Position numbers and translations under genes: made by a program. A stretch of 64,000 nucleotides of DNA from Pseudomonas sp. H1h (GTDB lineage Bacteria > Pseudomonadota > Gammaproteobacteria > Pseudomonadales > Pseudomonadaceae), in NCBI RefSeq assembly GCF_000633255.1, contig NZ_AYMJ01000031.1:248001-312000 (forward strand), in the 5' to 3' direction. The first letter of the stretch is position 1. Each line of letters begins with the position of its first letter. Under the pieces are notes generated by a model. That model was given only the letters and a program-made list of their open reading frames with translations. It had not been told where the DNA came from and made no database searches. Shown here in pieces: positions 57,453-64,000 of the stretch.

Positions 57453-58478
57453 ATGACTGAACAGCGCCCGATTGCGGTCCTGGGAGGCGGAAGTTTTGGT
57501 ACCGCCGTGGCCAATCTTTTGGCCGAGAACGGCCATCAAGTCCGGCAGTGGATGCGTGACCCCGAGCAGGCCGAGGCCATCCGGGTCAATCGCGAAAACC
57601 CGCGTTACCTCAAAGGCATCAAGATTCTGCCGGGAGTGACCGCCGTCACTGACCTGCAGGCAACCCTCGACGCCTGCGAACTGTGCTTCGTCGCGCTGCC
57701 ATCAAGCGCGCTGCGCACGGTGCTGGCCGCCCATGCCGAGCGCTTGAGCGGCAAGATGCTGGTCAGCCTGACCAAGGGCATCGAAGCCCACACATTCAAA
57801 CTGATGAGCCAGATCCTCGAAGAGATCGCCCCACAGGCGCGTATCGGCGTGTTGTCCGGACCGAACCTGGCGCGTGAGATCGCCGAGCACGCGCTGACCG
57901 CCACCGTGGTCGCCAGTGAAGACGAGGAACTGTGCAAACAAGTGCAGGCCGCGCTGCATGGTCGCACTTTCCGCGTTTACGCCAGTGCCGACCGCTTCGG
58001 TGTTGAACTGGGCGGCGCGTTGAAAAACGTCTATGCAATCATCGCCGGCATGGCGGTAGCGCTGGAGATGGGCGAGAACACCAAGAGCATGCTGATCACT
58101 CGCGCCTTGGCCGAGATGACCCGGTTTGCGGTGAATCAGGGCGCGAACCCGATGACCTTCCTCGGGCTGGCCGGGGTCGGTGACTTGATCGTCACCTGCT
58201 CGTCGCCCAAGAGCCGTAACTATCAGGTCGGGTTTGCCCTCGGTCAGGGCTTGAGCCTTGATGAAGCGGTGTCGCGTCTGGGCGAAGTCGCCGAAGGCGT
58301 GAACACCCTGAAAGTGCTCAAGGCCAAGTCCCAAGAAGTTGGCGTGTACATGCCGCTGGTCGCCGGGCTGCATGCGATCCTGTTTGAAGGACGCACGCTG
58401 GAACAGGTGATCGGTCTACTGATGCGTGCCGAGCCCAAAACCGACGTCGACTTTATTTCCACCAGCGGTTTCAACTGA
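57453..58478 (+). CDS. gpsA: Glycerol-3-phosphate dehydrogenase [NAD(P)+] GpsA
   Basis: A 341-residue cytosolic enzyme reducing dihydroxyacetone phosphate to sn-glycerol 3-phosphate for phospholipid synthesis. The Rossmann loop is [15 protein letters not shown], the middle has [14 protein letters not shown], and the catalytic region is [21 protein letters not shown], followed by [22 protein letters not shown]. The ATG at 57453 was chosen over an upstream in-frame ATG because the family sequence starts there. DUF4389 and sixA genes follow on the same strand. Confidence 0.96.
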   Translation: MTEQRPIAVLGGGSFGTAVANLLAENGHQVRQWMRDPEQAEAIRVNRENPRYLKGIKILPGVTAVTDLQATLDACELCFVALPSSALRTVLAAHAERLSGKMLVSLTKGIEAHTFKLMSQILEEIAPQARIGVLSGPNLAREIAEHALTATVVASEDEELCKQVQAALHGRTFRVYASADRFGVELGGALKNVYAIIAGMAVALEMGENTKSMLITRALAEMTRFAVNQGANPMTFLGLAGVGDLIVTCSSPKSRNYQVGFALGQGLSLDEAVSRLGEVAEGVNTLKVLKAKSQEVGVYMPLVAGLHAILFEGRTLEQVIGLLMRAEPKTDVDFISTSGFN

Positions 58479-58496
58479 TTCAACAGGAAGCGAGCC

Positions 58497-58844
58497 ATGA
58501 ACGATCCGAAAACCGAAGCCAAGTACGAATCCATCCTCCTGCGGGTGCTATGGATGATCGTCTACGTGCTGGTCTGGCAAGTGGCGCAGTTCATCCTCGG
58601 CGCGGTGGTGCTGGTGCAACTGATCTATCGTTTGATTTATGGCGCGCCGAGCGCCGGCCTGATGAATTTTGGCGACAGCCTGAGCCAGTTTCTGGCGCAG
58701 ATCGGCCGCTTCGGCAGCTTTCACAGCGACCAGAAACCATGGCCGTTCGCCGACTGGCCAACCCCGCGCGCCCCGGAAGGTGAAGCGCCGCACGCCGTGC
58801 CGCCAGCACCGCATCCGGCCCGAGATGAGGAACCCAAGCTATGA
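58497..58844 (+). CDS. DUF4389 membrane protein
   Basis: 115 residues. One long hydrophobic segment (VLWMIVYVLVWQVAQFILGAVVLVQLIYRLI, residues ~18-48) is followed by GLMNFGDSLSQFLAQIGRFGSF and a Pro-rich C-terminus. This fits the DUF4389 family, of unknown function. AGGAAG precedes the start, and the stop overlaps sixA by 4 bases. Confidence 0.85.
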   Translation: MNDPKTEAKYESILLRVLWMIVYVLVWQVAQFILGAVVLVQLIYRLIYGAPSAGLMNFGDSLSQFLAQIGRFGSFHSDQKPWPFADWPTPRAPEGEAPHAVPPAPHPARDEEPKL

Positions 58845-59293
58845 AACTCTGGGTATTGCGTCACGGTGAGGCCGAGCCTTATGGCTCGCGACCCGACTCC
58901 GAGCGGGAGCTTACCGAGCACGGTCGCAAGGAAGCCTTGAGCAGTGCGGCCCGGTTGATCGGCCAGCCGCTGACCGCGATCTACGCCAGCCCTTATCTGC
59001 GTGCGCAGCAGACCGCGCAGATTGTCCGCGAGGCGCTGGGTTTCGAGCCGGAGATTCGCACTGTCGAGTGGCTGACGCCGGAGACCGACCCGGACAAGGT
59101 CACCGATCAACTGGTCTCGGTGAGCAATGTGCTGCTGGTCAGCCACAACCCGCTGGTGGGCAATCTGCTCAGCTATCTGCAGCATGGCGCCGGGTATCCG
59201 CCAGAGAAGGTCAGCACCGCTGGCCTGGCTGAGCTGGAAAGCCCTGAACTGCTGATCGGCTCGATGACGCTTAACAGCCTCAAGCACCCCTGA
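58841..59293 (+). CDS. sixA: Phosphohistidine phosphatase SixA
   Basis: A 150-residue histidine phosphatase. The catalytic RHG motif is at the very start (LWVLRHGEAEPYG), with the second His region in LLVSHNPLVGNLLSYL. SixA removes phosphate from histidine phosphotransfer proteins, first shown for ArcB and later for the nitrogen PTS protein NPr. Its ATG overlaps the DUF4389 stop codon, and a REPIN follows. Confidence 0.93.
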   Translation: MKLWVLRHGEAEPYGSRPDSERELTEHGRKEALSSAARLIGQPLTAIYASPYLRAQQTAQIVREALGFEPEIRTVEWLTPETDPDKVTDQLVSVSNVLLVSHNPLVGNLLSYLQHGAGYPPEKVSTAGLAELESPELLIGSMTLNSLKHP

Positions 59294-59304
59294 CGCTGAT
59301 CCCT

Positions 59305-59393
59305 TGTGGGAGTGGGCTTGCTCGCGAATGCGGTGTATCAGTGACATGTACAGTGGCTGACGCAGCGCATTCGCGAGCAAGCCCGCTCCCTCA
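59305..59393. repeat. REPIN between sixA and the acyl-CoA synthetase gene
   Basis: A forward arm at 59305-59328 (AGTGGGC variant) and an inverted arm at 59370-59393 (CCCTCA variant end). Confidence 0.85.
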
Positions 59394-59434
59394 GGTCACC
59401 TCATAGTCAGTTGAAATTATTTGTTTGAATTTTC

Positions 59435-59456
59435 CAACCAAGCACTTGCTTGGTTG
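59435..59456. promoter_or_regulatory. 22-bp palindromic operator upstream of the acyl-CoA synthetase gene
   Basis: Perfect 10-bp arms CAACCAAGCA and TGCTTGGTTG around CT, next to an AT-rich stretch (59411-59434) likely to hold the promoter. The length and symmetry are typical of TetR-family repressor sites, many of which control acyl-CoA metabolism. The regulator is not in the window. Confidence 0.7.
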
Positions 59457-59495
59457 ACTACGCTTGCTCCAGACCTAAAAACAGGAGCGAGTCGC

Positions 59496-61151
59496 ATGTC
59501 TGCCGCATTCCGTTTGCCGCTGGACGTGTTTTACGAACGTGAGGCCCGGCACCCGCGCCAGCGTTTTCTCGTGCAGCCCATCGGCGGCGGGCAGGTCGAG
59601 ACCCTGACCTGGGCCGATGTCGGCCATCAGGCCCGCTGCGCCGCGCACTGGCTGCGCGCCCGGGAATTGCCGCAAGGCAGCCACATCGCGCTGATCTCGA
59701 AAAACTGCGCGCACTGGATCATTGCCGATCTGGCGATCTGGATGGCCGGGCACGTCTCGGTGCCGCTGTATCCCAACCTCACAGCAGACTCCGTGGCTCA
59801 GGTCCTCACGCATTCGGAGTGTGTGCTGGCGTTCATCGGCAAACTCGATGACTGGCCCGGGATGTCCAAAGGGATTGCGTCGGGGCTGCCAACCATCAGC
59901 CTGCCGCTGCATCCGCCCGGCACGTTCGATTTCAGTTGGGACGAGCTGCTGAAGCGCTCGCCGATCCAGGACGATCCGCGCCCGGCGGCCGACCAACTGG
60001 CAACCATCATCTATACCTCCGGCACCACCGGGCTGCCCAAGGGCGTGATGCACAGTTTTGCCAATCTGGGGTTTGCCACCACTCGTGGCACGCAGTTGTT
60101 CGGCCTCAACGAGAACGACCGGCTGCTGTCATACCTGCCGCTGTGCCATGTTGCCGAACGGATGTTCGTCGAACTGGCCTCGATCTACACCGGGCAAACC
60201 GTGTTTTTTGCTGAAAGCCTCGACACCTTTATCACCGATCTGCAGCGGGCGCGGCCGACGGCAATGTTCGGCGTGCCGCGGATCTGGACCAAGTTCCAGA
60301 TGGGCGTGTACGGCAAGATCCCGGCCAAACGCCTGGATTTCCTGCTGGGCCTGCCATTGATTGGCAAGCGGGTAGGGCACAAGGTGTTGGCCGGGTTGGG
60401 GCTCGACGCATTACGCGTCGCCTTGTCCGGTGCGGCGCCGGTGCCACAGACCTTGCTCACCTGGTATCAGAAGCTTGGCCTTGATGTGCTGGAGGTCTAT
60501 GGCATGACCGAGAGTTGCGGCTACTCGCATATCTGCCTGCCGGGCCAATACAAACAAGGCTGGATTGGCAGGCCGTGTCCGGAGGTCGAAGTGCGTATCG
60601 ACGAGTCCGGCGAGGTGCAGGTGCGCAGTCAGGCGAACATGCTCGGTTATTTCAAGGAGCCGCAGAAAACCGCCGAAACCCTCACCGAGGACGGCTTCCT
60701 GCGTACTGGTGACAAGGGCGAGCAGGACGCCGAGGGGCGCCTGCGCCTGACCGGGCGGCTCAAGGAGATCTTCAAGACCAGCAAAGGCAAATACGTGGCC
60801 CCGGCGCCGATTGAGAACCGTCTGGCGGTGCACTCGCGAATCGAGCAGGTCTGCGTGGTGGGCGATGGTCTGAGTGCGCCGCTGGGCTTGTGCGTGCTCT
60901 CGACGGTTCATCAGGAAGAGGGCCGTGCGAGTCTGCATTCGAGCCTGGAGAAACTGCTGGAGGAGGTCAACGCCGTGCTCGACAAGCATGAGCGGCTGCG
61001 GCGACTGGTGGTGGTCAAGGACAGCTGGGCGGTGGAAAACGGCTTTCTCACGCCGACGTTGAAGATCAAGCGCAATGTCATCGAAGACACCTACGGTGCG
61101 CAGTTTGCAGAATGGAGCGAGCGCAGCGAGGCGGTGCTGTGGCAGGATTGA
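59496..61151 (+). CDS. AMP-dependent long-chain acyl-CoA synthetase
   Basis: A 551-residue adenylate-forming enzyme activating fatty acids to acyl-CoA. The P-loop-like motif is TIIYTSGTTGLPKGVMHS (about 168-185). The other signatures are EVYGMTESCGYSH, GFLRTGDKGEQDAEGRLRLTGR and the C-terminal FKTSKGKYVAPAPIE lysine region. It resembles the eukaryote-like long-chain ligase group more than classical FadD. AGGAG lies 8 bases before the ATG. A thioesterase gene and two hydrolase genes follow closely. Confidence 0.92.
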   Translation: MSAAFRLPLDVFYEREARHPRQRFLVQPIGGGQVETLTWADVGHQARCAAHWLRARELPQGSHIALISKNCAHWIIADLAIWMAGHVSVPLYPNLTADSVAQVLTHSECVLAFIGKLDDWPGMSKGIASGLPTISLPLHPPGTFDFSWDELLKRSPIQDDPRPAADQLATIIYTSGTTGLPKGVMHSFANLGFATTRGTQLFGLNENDRLLSYLPLCHVAERMFVELASIYTGQTVFFAESLDTFITDLQRARPTAMFGVPRIWTKFQMGVYGKIPAKRLDFLLGLPLIGKRVGHKVLAGLGLDALRVALSGAAPVPQTLLTWYQKLGLDVLEVYGMTESCGYSHICLPGQYKQGWIGRPCPEVEVRIDESGEVQVRSQANMLGYFKEPQKTAETLTEDGFLRTGDKGEQDAEGRLRLTGRLKEIFKTSKGKYVAPAPIENRLAVHSRIEQVCVVGDGLSAPLGLCVLSTVHQEEGRASLHSSLEKLLEEVNAVLDKHERLRRLVVVKDSWAVENGFLTPTLKIKRNVIEDTYGAQFAEWSERSEAVLWQD

Positions 61152-61182
61152 GTAACGATCAAAACAACAAAGGAAGCCTGCG

Positions 61183-61626
61183 ATGACCTTGTGGCGCACC
61201 ACTCCGAACATCGAGCAGTTGAACGCAATCCAGAAAAACACCATCGGCGAAGTGCTGGATATCCGCTTCGAGTCTTTCGACGAAGAATCGCTGACGGCGA
61301 GCATGGTCATCGACCATCGCACTCACCAGCCTTACGGTCTGCTGCATGGCGGCGCCTCGGTGGTGCTGGCGGAAACCGTTGGCTCGATGGCCAGTTACCT
61401 GTGCATCGATGCCAGCAAGTTCTATTGCGTGGGCCTGGAGATCAACGCCAACCACTTGCGCGGCTTGCGCAGTGGGCGAGTGACGGCGGTGGCCAGGCCG
61501 ATTCATATCGGCCGCACCACGCATGTCTGGGACATCCGCCTGACCAGCGATGAAGGCAAGGCCAGCTGTGTCTCGCGCCTGACCATGGCGGTGGTGCCGC
61601 TGGGCGAGCAGCCGCCGGCACGTTGA
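61183..61626 (+). CDS. PaaI/YdiI-type hotdog thioesterase
   Basis: A 147-residue acyl-CoA thioesterase. QPYGLLHGGASVVLAETVGSMAS (about 49-71) is the active-site helix, with the catalytic acidic residue in AETVGS, and GLEINANHLRGLRSGRVTAVARPIHIGRTTHVWDIRL is the conserved sheet. Its pairing with an acyl-CoA synthetase suggests control of a CoA-thioester pool. AAAGGAAG precedes the start, and it sits 31 bases after the synthetase gene. Confidence 0.92.
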   Translation: MTLWRTTPNIEQLNAIQKNTIGEVLDIRFESFDEESLTASMVIDHRTHQPYGLLHGGASVVLAETVGSMASYLCIDASKFYCVGLEINANHLRGLRSGRVTAVARPIHIGRTTHVWDIRLTSDEGKASCVSRLTMAVVPLGEQPPAR

Positions 61627-61745
61627 AGTCCGATGCATCCATAGCCATGACCGGACTGTCATCATTCCTGGCAGTTACGGTCATTGCTCAGGGGCGCGCT
61701 CTTGCGGACAATCAGCGGCATGTTTCCGCTCATGGATTTACCAGC

Positions 61746-62552
61746 ATGTCGCAGCCGATCTTTTTCACCCACGCCAACGGGTTTCCCTCGGGCACCTATG
61801 GCAAGTTGTTCGCGGCGCTGGCGCCCGAGTATCGGGTCGCGCATCTGGAACTGCATGCTCATGACCCGCGTTTCCCGGCGGACGACAACTGGTACAACCT
61901 GGTTGACGAACTGATCCACCATTTGCAGCAACAGGATCAACCGGTGTGGGGCGTCGGTCATTCCTTTGGCGGCGTGTTGCACCTGCACGCGGCGCTGCGT
62001 TGCCCTGAGCTGTATCGGGGCGTGGTGATGCTCGATTCGCCGGTGCTGACCCGCACCGACCAATGGGTGATCCGCGCCGCCAAGCGCTTCGGTTTCATCG
62101 ACAAACTGACCCCCGCCGGCCGCACACTTGGCCGCCGCGAAGAGTTTGCCGACCTCGCCAGTGCGCGCAGCTACTTTGCGGGTAAAACCCTGTTCCGCGG
62201 TTTCGATCCGGAGTGCTTCGATGCCTACCTGCAACACGGTTTGCACCAGGTCGGCGACAAGTTGCGCCTGCGCTTCGATCCGGCCACCGAAATCAGCATC
62301 TATCGCGGCGTGCCGCACACCAGTCCGGGCCGCACCCGGCAACTGAAAGTGCCGCTGGCGGTGGTACGCGGGCATAAGAGTCGCGTGGTGATGCGTCATC
62401 ACGGCAGTTTCGTTTCGCGCCTGCCGCAGGGTGAGTTGCTGAGCATGCCCGGCGGGCATATGTTTCCGCTGGAACGTCCGCAGGACACCGCACGACTGCT
62501 GAAGAATCTGTTCAATCGCTGGGAAGGTCGTCAGGACAAGGACTGCGCATGA
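61746..62552 (+). CDS. Alpha/beta hydrolase
   Basis: 268 residues. The fold is evident from FFTHANGFPSGTYGKLFAAL, the nucleophile elbow GVGHSFGGVLHL with Ser, and a C-terminal His in MPGGHMFPLERP. The substrate is unknown. An in-frame start exists up to 123 bases upstream, but family-like sequence begins at MSQPIFFTHANG, so ATG 61746 is chosen; its ribosome binding site is weak. The stop overlaps the next hydrolase gene by 4 bases. Confidence 0.86.
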   Translation: MSQPIFFTHANGFPSGTYGKLFAALAPEYRVAHLELHAHDPRFPADDNWYNLVDELIHHLQQQDQPVWGVGHSFGGVLHLHAALRCPELYRGVVMLDSPVLTRTDQWVIRAAKRFGFIDKLTPAGRTLGRREEFADLASARSYFAGKTLFRGFDPECFDAYLQHGLHQVGDKLRLRFDPATEISIYRGVPHTSPGRTRQLKVPLAVVRGHKSRVVMRHHGSFVSRLPQGELLSMPGGHMFPLERPQDTARLLKNLFNRWEGRQDKDCA

Positions 62553-63403
62553 ACCCGTCCTTCGAAGAAGTGCGCCTGAGCCTGCCGCATATCGAACTGG
62601 CGGCGCATTTGTTCGGTCCCGAGGACGGCCTGCCGGTGATTGCCCTGCATGGCTGGCTCGATAACGCCAACAGCTTTGCGCGGCTGGCGCCCAAACTCAA
62701 AGGCCTGCGCATCATCGCGCTGGACATGGCCGGGCACGGTCACTCCGGGCATCGCCCGAACGGCGCCGGCTATGCCTTGTGGGACTATGCCCATGACGTG
62801 TTGCAGGTCGCCGAACAACTGGGCTGGAAGCGCTTCGGCCTGCTCGGGCACTCGATGGGCGCTATCGTTTCGCTGGTGCTGGCGGGCTCGTTACCGGAAC
62901 GCATCAGCCATCTGGCGTTGATTGACGGAGTGATTCCGCCTACGGACAAAGGCGAAAACGCGGCCGAGCGCATGGGCATGGCCCTGCAGGCGCAACTGGA
63001 CCTGCGCGAGAAACGCAAACCGGTCTACAACACCCTCGACCGCGCCATCGAAGCGCGGATGAAAGGCCTGGTGGCGGTCAGTCGCGAAGCCGCCGAACTG
63101 CTGGCGCAACGCGGCTTGATGCCGGTACCCGGCGGTTATACCTGGCGCACCGACAATCGCCTGACCCTGCCATCGCCGCTGCGCCTGACGCAGGAACAGG
63201 CCATGGCCTTCGTCCAGCGCATCACCTGCCCGGCACAACTGGTGGTCGCCGCCGACGGCATGTTGGCCAAACATCCCGAGTTGCTGGAACGTCTACCCTT
63301 TAGTCAGGAACAGCTGGCGGGCGGGCACCATTTGCACCTCAACGATGAGGCCGGTGCCGACCTTGTCGCAGACTGTTTCAATCGCTTCTTCGCCATTCCT
63401 TGA
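62549..63403 (+). CDS. Alpha/beta hydrolase
   Basis: A 284-residue hydrolase of the epoxide hydrolase/esterase type. The oxyanion region is ALHGWLDNANSFARLAPKL, the nucleophile Ser is in LLGHSMGAIVSLVLAG, the acid is near VVAADGML, and the His is in AGGHHLHLND. It overlaps the preceding hydrolase gene (ATGA), so both are made together. The substrate is unknown; the operon context suggests acyl-ester or thioester metabolism. Confidence 0.9.
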   Translation: MNPSFEEVRLSLPHIELAAHLFGPEDGLPVIALHGWLDNANSFARLAPKLKGLRIIALDMAGHGHSGHRPNGAGYALWDYAHDVLQVAEQLGWKRFGLLGHSMGAIVSLVLAGSLPERISHLALIDGVIPPTDKGENAAERMGMALQAQLDLREKRKPVYNTLDRAIEARMKGLVAVSREAAELLAQRGLMPVPGGYTWRTDNRLTLPSPLRLTQEQAMAFVQRITCPAQLVVAADGMLAKHPELLERLPFSQEQLAGGHHLHLNDEAGADLVADCFNRFFAIP

Positions 63404-63506
63404 CTTGCACCGGGCAACTGTCGAGGCTGGGCGGGTTGAAATGGGAGACAAACACGATGGATTTCTATACTGCTGCGACCCCGACCCGCCAAGCCATGCC
63501 GATCCG

Positions 63507-64000
63507 ATGAGCCTGACTATGCGGTCACTCAGTCTGTTGGCGCTGTGCTGTTTCAGTCCCTTTCTATTCGCTGCCGATGTGCCTGGCAGCCAGGATCTGC
63601 AGATCGTGCCGCGTCTGGCCGATGCGCAGATCGTCGACTATCGCCCTCCTGTGGAACTCGAGCGGATCTACCCGCTGGGGTCGATCCGCAAGATCAGCGG
63701 CCAGTTGCGCTTCGACGGCCAGGTCACCGCACGCGGCCAGACCACTTCGGTGACCTACGAGTTGCCACCGGAACACGCCGCCACCGAAGCCTTCACCGCT
63801 GCCCGCGAAGCCCTGCAAAAGCAGGGCGCCGAGTTGCTGTTCTGGTGTCAGGCCCGCGACTGCGGCGAAAGCAGCCTGTGGGCCAACGAGGTGTTCGGCA
63901 ATTCCAAACTGTACGGCGCGGACGAGCAACAGGCTTATCTGCTGTTGCGCCTGGCAGCCCCGAAGGACAACACCCTGGTGGCGCTCTACAGCATCACCCG
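63507..64000 (+). CDS. DUF4892-type periplasmic protein, 5' part
   Basis: The reading frame is open from 63507 to the window edge (164 codons). It starts with a signal peptide (SLLALCCFSPFLFAADV) followed by a mature part: GSQDLQIVPRLADAQIVDYR, YELPPEHAATEAFTAAREAL and GAELLFWCQARDCGESSLWANEVFG. These features match DUF4892 proteins, of unknown function. The start may be 63507 or the in-frame ATG at 63519; neither has a strong ribosome binding site. Confidence 0.8.
   Translation, partial: MSLTMRSLSLLALCCFSPFLFAADVPGSQDLQIVPRLADAQIVDYRPPVELERIYPLGSIRKISGQLRFDGQVTARGQTTSVTYELPPEHAATEAFTAAREALQKQGAELLFWCQARDCGESSLWANEVFGNSKLYGADEQQAYLLLRLAAPKDNTLVALYSIT

Overview
The window is chromosomal DNA of a Pseudomonas, most likely of the P. 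fluorescens group. The main evidence is the gene content and order: a flagellar/chemotaxis block, oprH-phoP-phoQ, a gacS whose residue numbering matches the P. fluorescens-type protein, gacS-RR-HK-cysM-rlmD-relA-mazG, and fabA-fabB next to a PA1611-type hybrid kinase. More than a dozen REP/REPIN repeats with the GTGGGAGCG..GC..GCTCGCGAA signature, typical of fluorescent pseudomonads, fall between genes. Coding is dense, GC-rich and otherwise core-like. No CRISPR array, insertion sequence, prophage, rRNA or tRNA gene was found.

Layout. 1-1740: 3' end of a glutamine-synthetase-family gene and an MFS transporter. 1856-9739: flagellar and chemotaxis genes. flgA, flgM, flgN and the PilZ brake gene flgZ are on the minus strand; cheV-cheR and flgBCDE are on the plus strand. 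Sigma-54 sites precede flgA and flgB, and a sigma-28 site precedes flgMN. 10289-14809: a 1506-aa RTX protein built of ~208-aa modules. It lies between flgE and nrdA, where flgF and nrdB would respectively be expected. 14968-21042: nrdA, with tandem DnaA boxes near its promoter, and an RstA/RstB-like two-component pair. 21251-25844: phosphopantetheinyl transferase, dienelactone hydrolase and oprH-phoP-phoQ; a five-copy, 11-bp-phased PhoP-box-like array precedes oprH. 25965-36830: an AraC-type regulator, dctA with a textbook sigma-54 promoter and two palindromic upstream sites, a CaiB/BaiF enzyme, and housekeeping genes (sprT, ttcA, wrbA, arsC-like, thioredoxin-like and others).

36842-49651: ldhA-like dehydrogenase, gacS, a PirR/PirS-like pair without an adjacent pirA, a 100-bp tandem repeat array, cysM-rlmD-relA-mazG and a DUF2058 gene. 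49722-57256 (minus strand): a 62-aa protein, fabA-fabB, and a three-gene unit of TonB receptor, periplasmic binding protein and hybrid sensor kinase. 57453-64000: gpsA, DUF4389, sixA, an acyl-CoA synthetase with a strong palindromic operator, a hotdog thioesterase, two alpha/beta hydrolases and the start of a DUF4892 gene.

The genes work together mainly as regulation: four two-component systems plus two hybrid kinases that can feed the Gac/Rsm network, (p)ppGpp synthesis, c-di-GMP braking of motility, and fatty-acid synthesis. The least explained items are the modular RTX protein at an apparent synteny breakpoint and the receptor/binding-protein/kinase operon beside fabAB.
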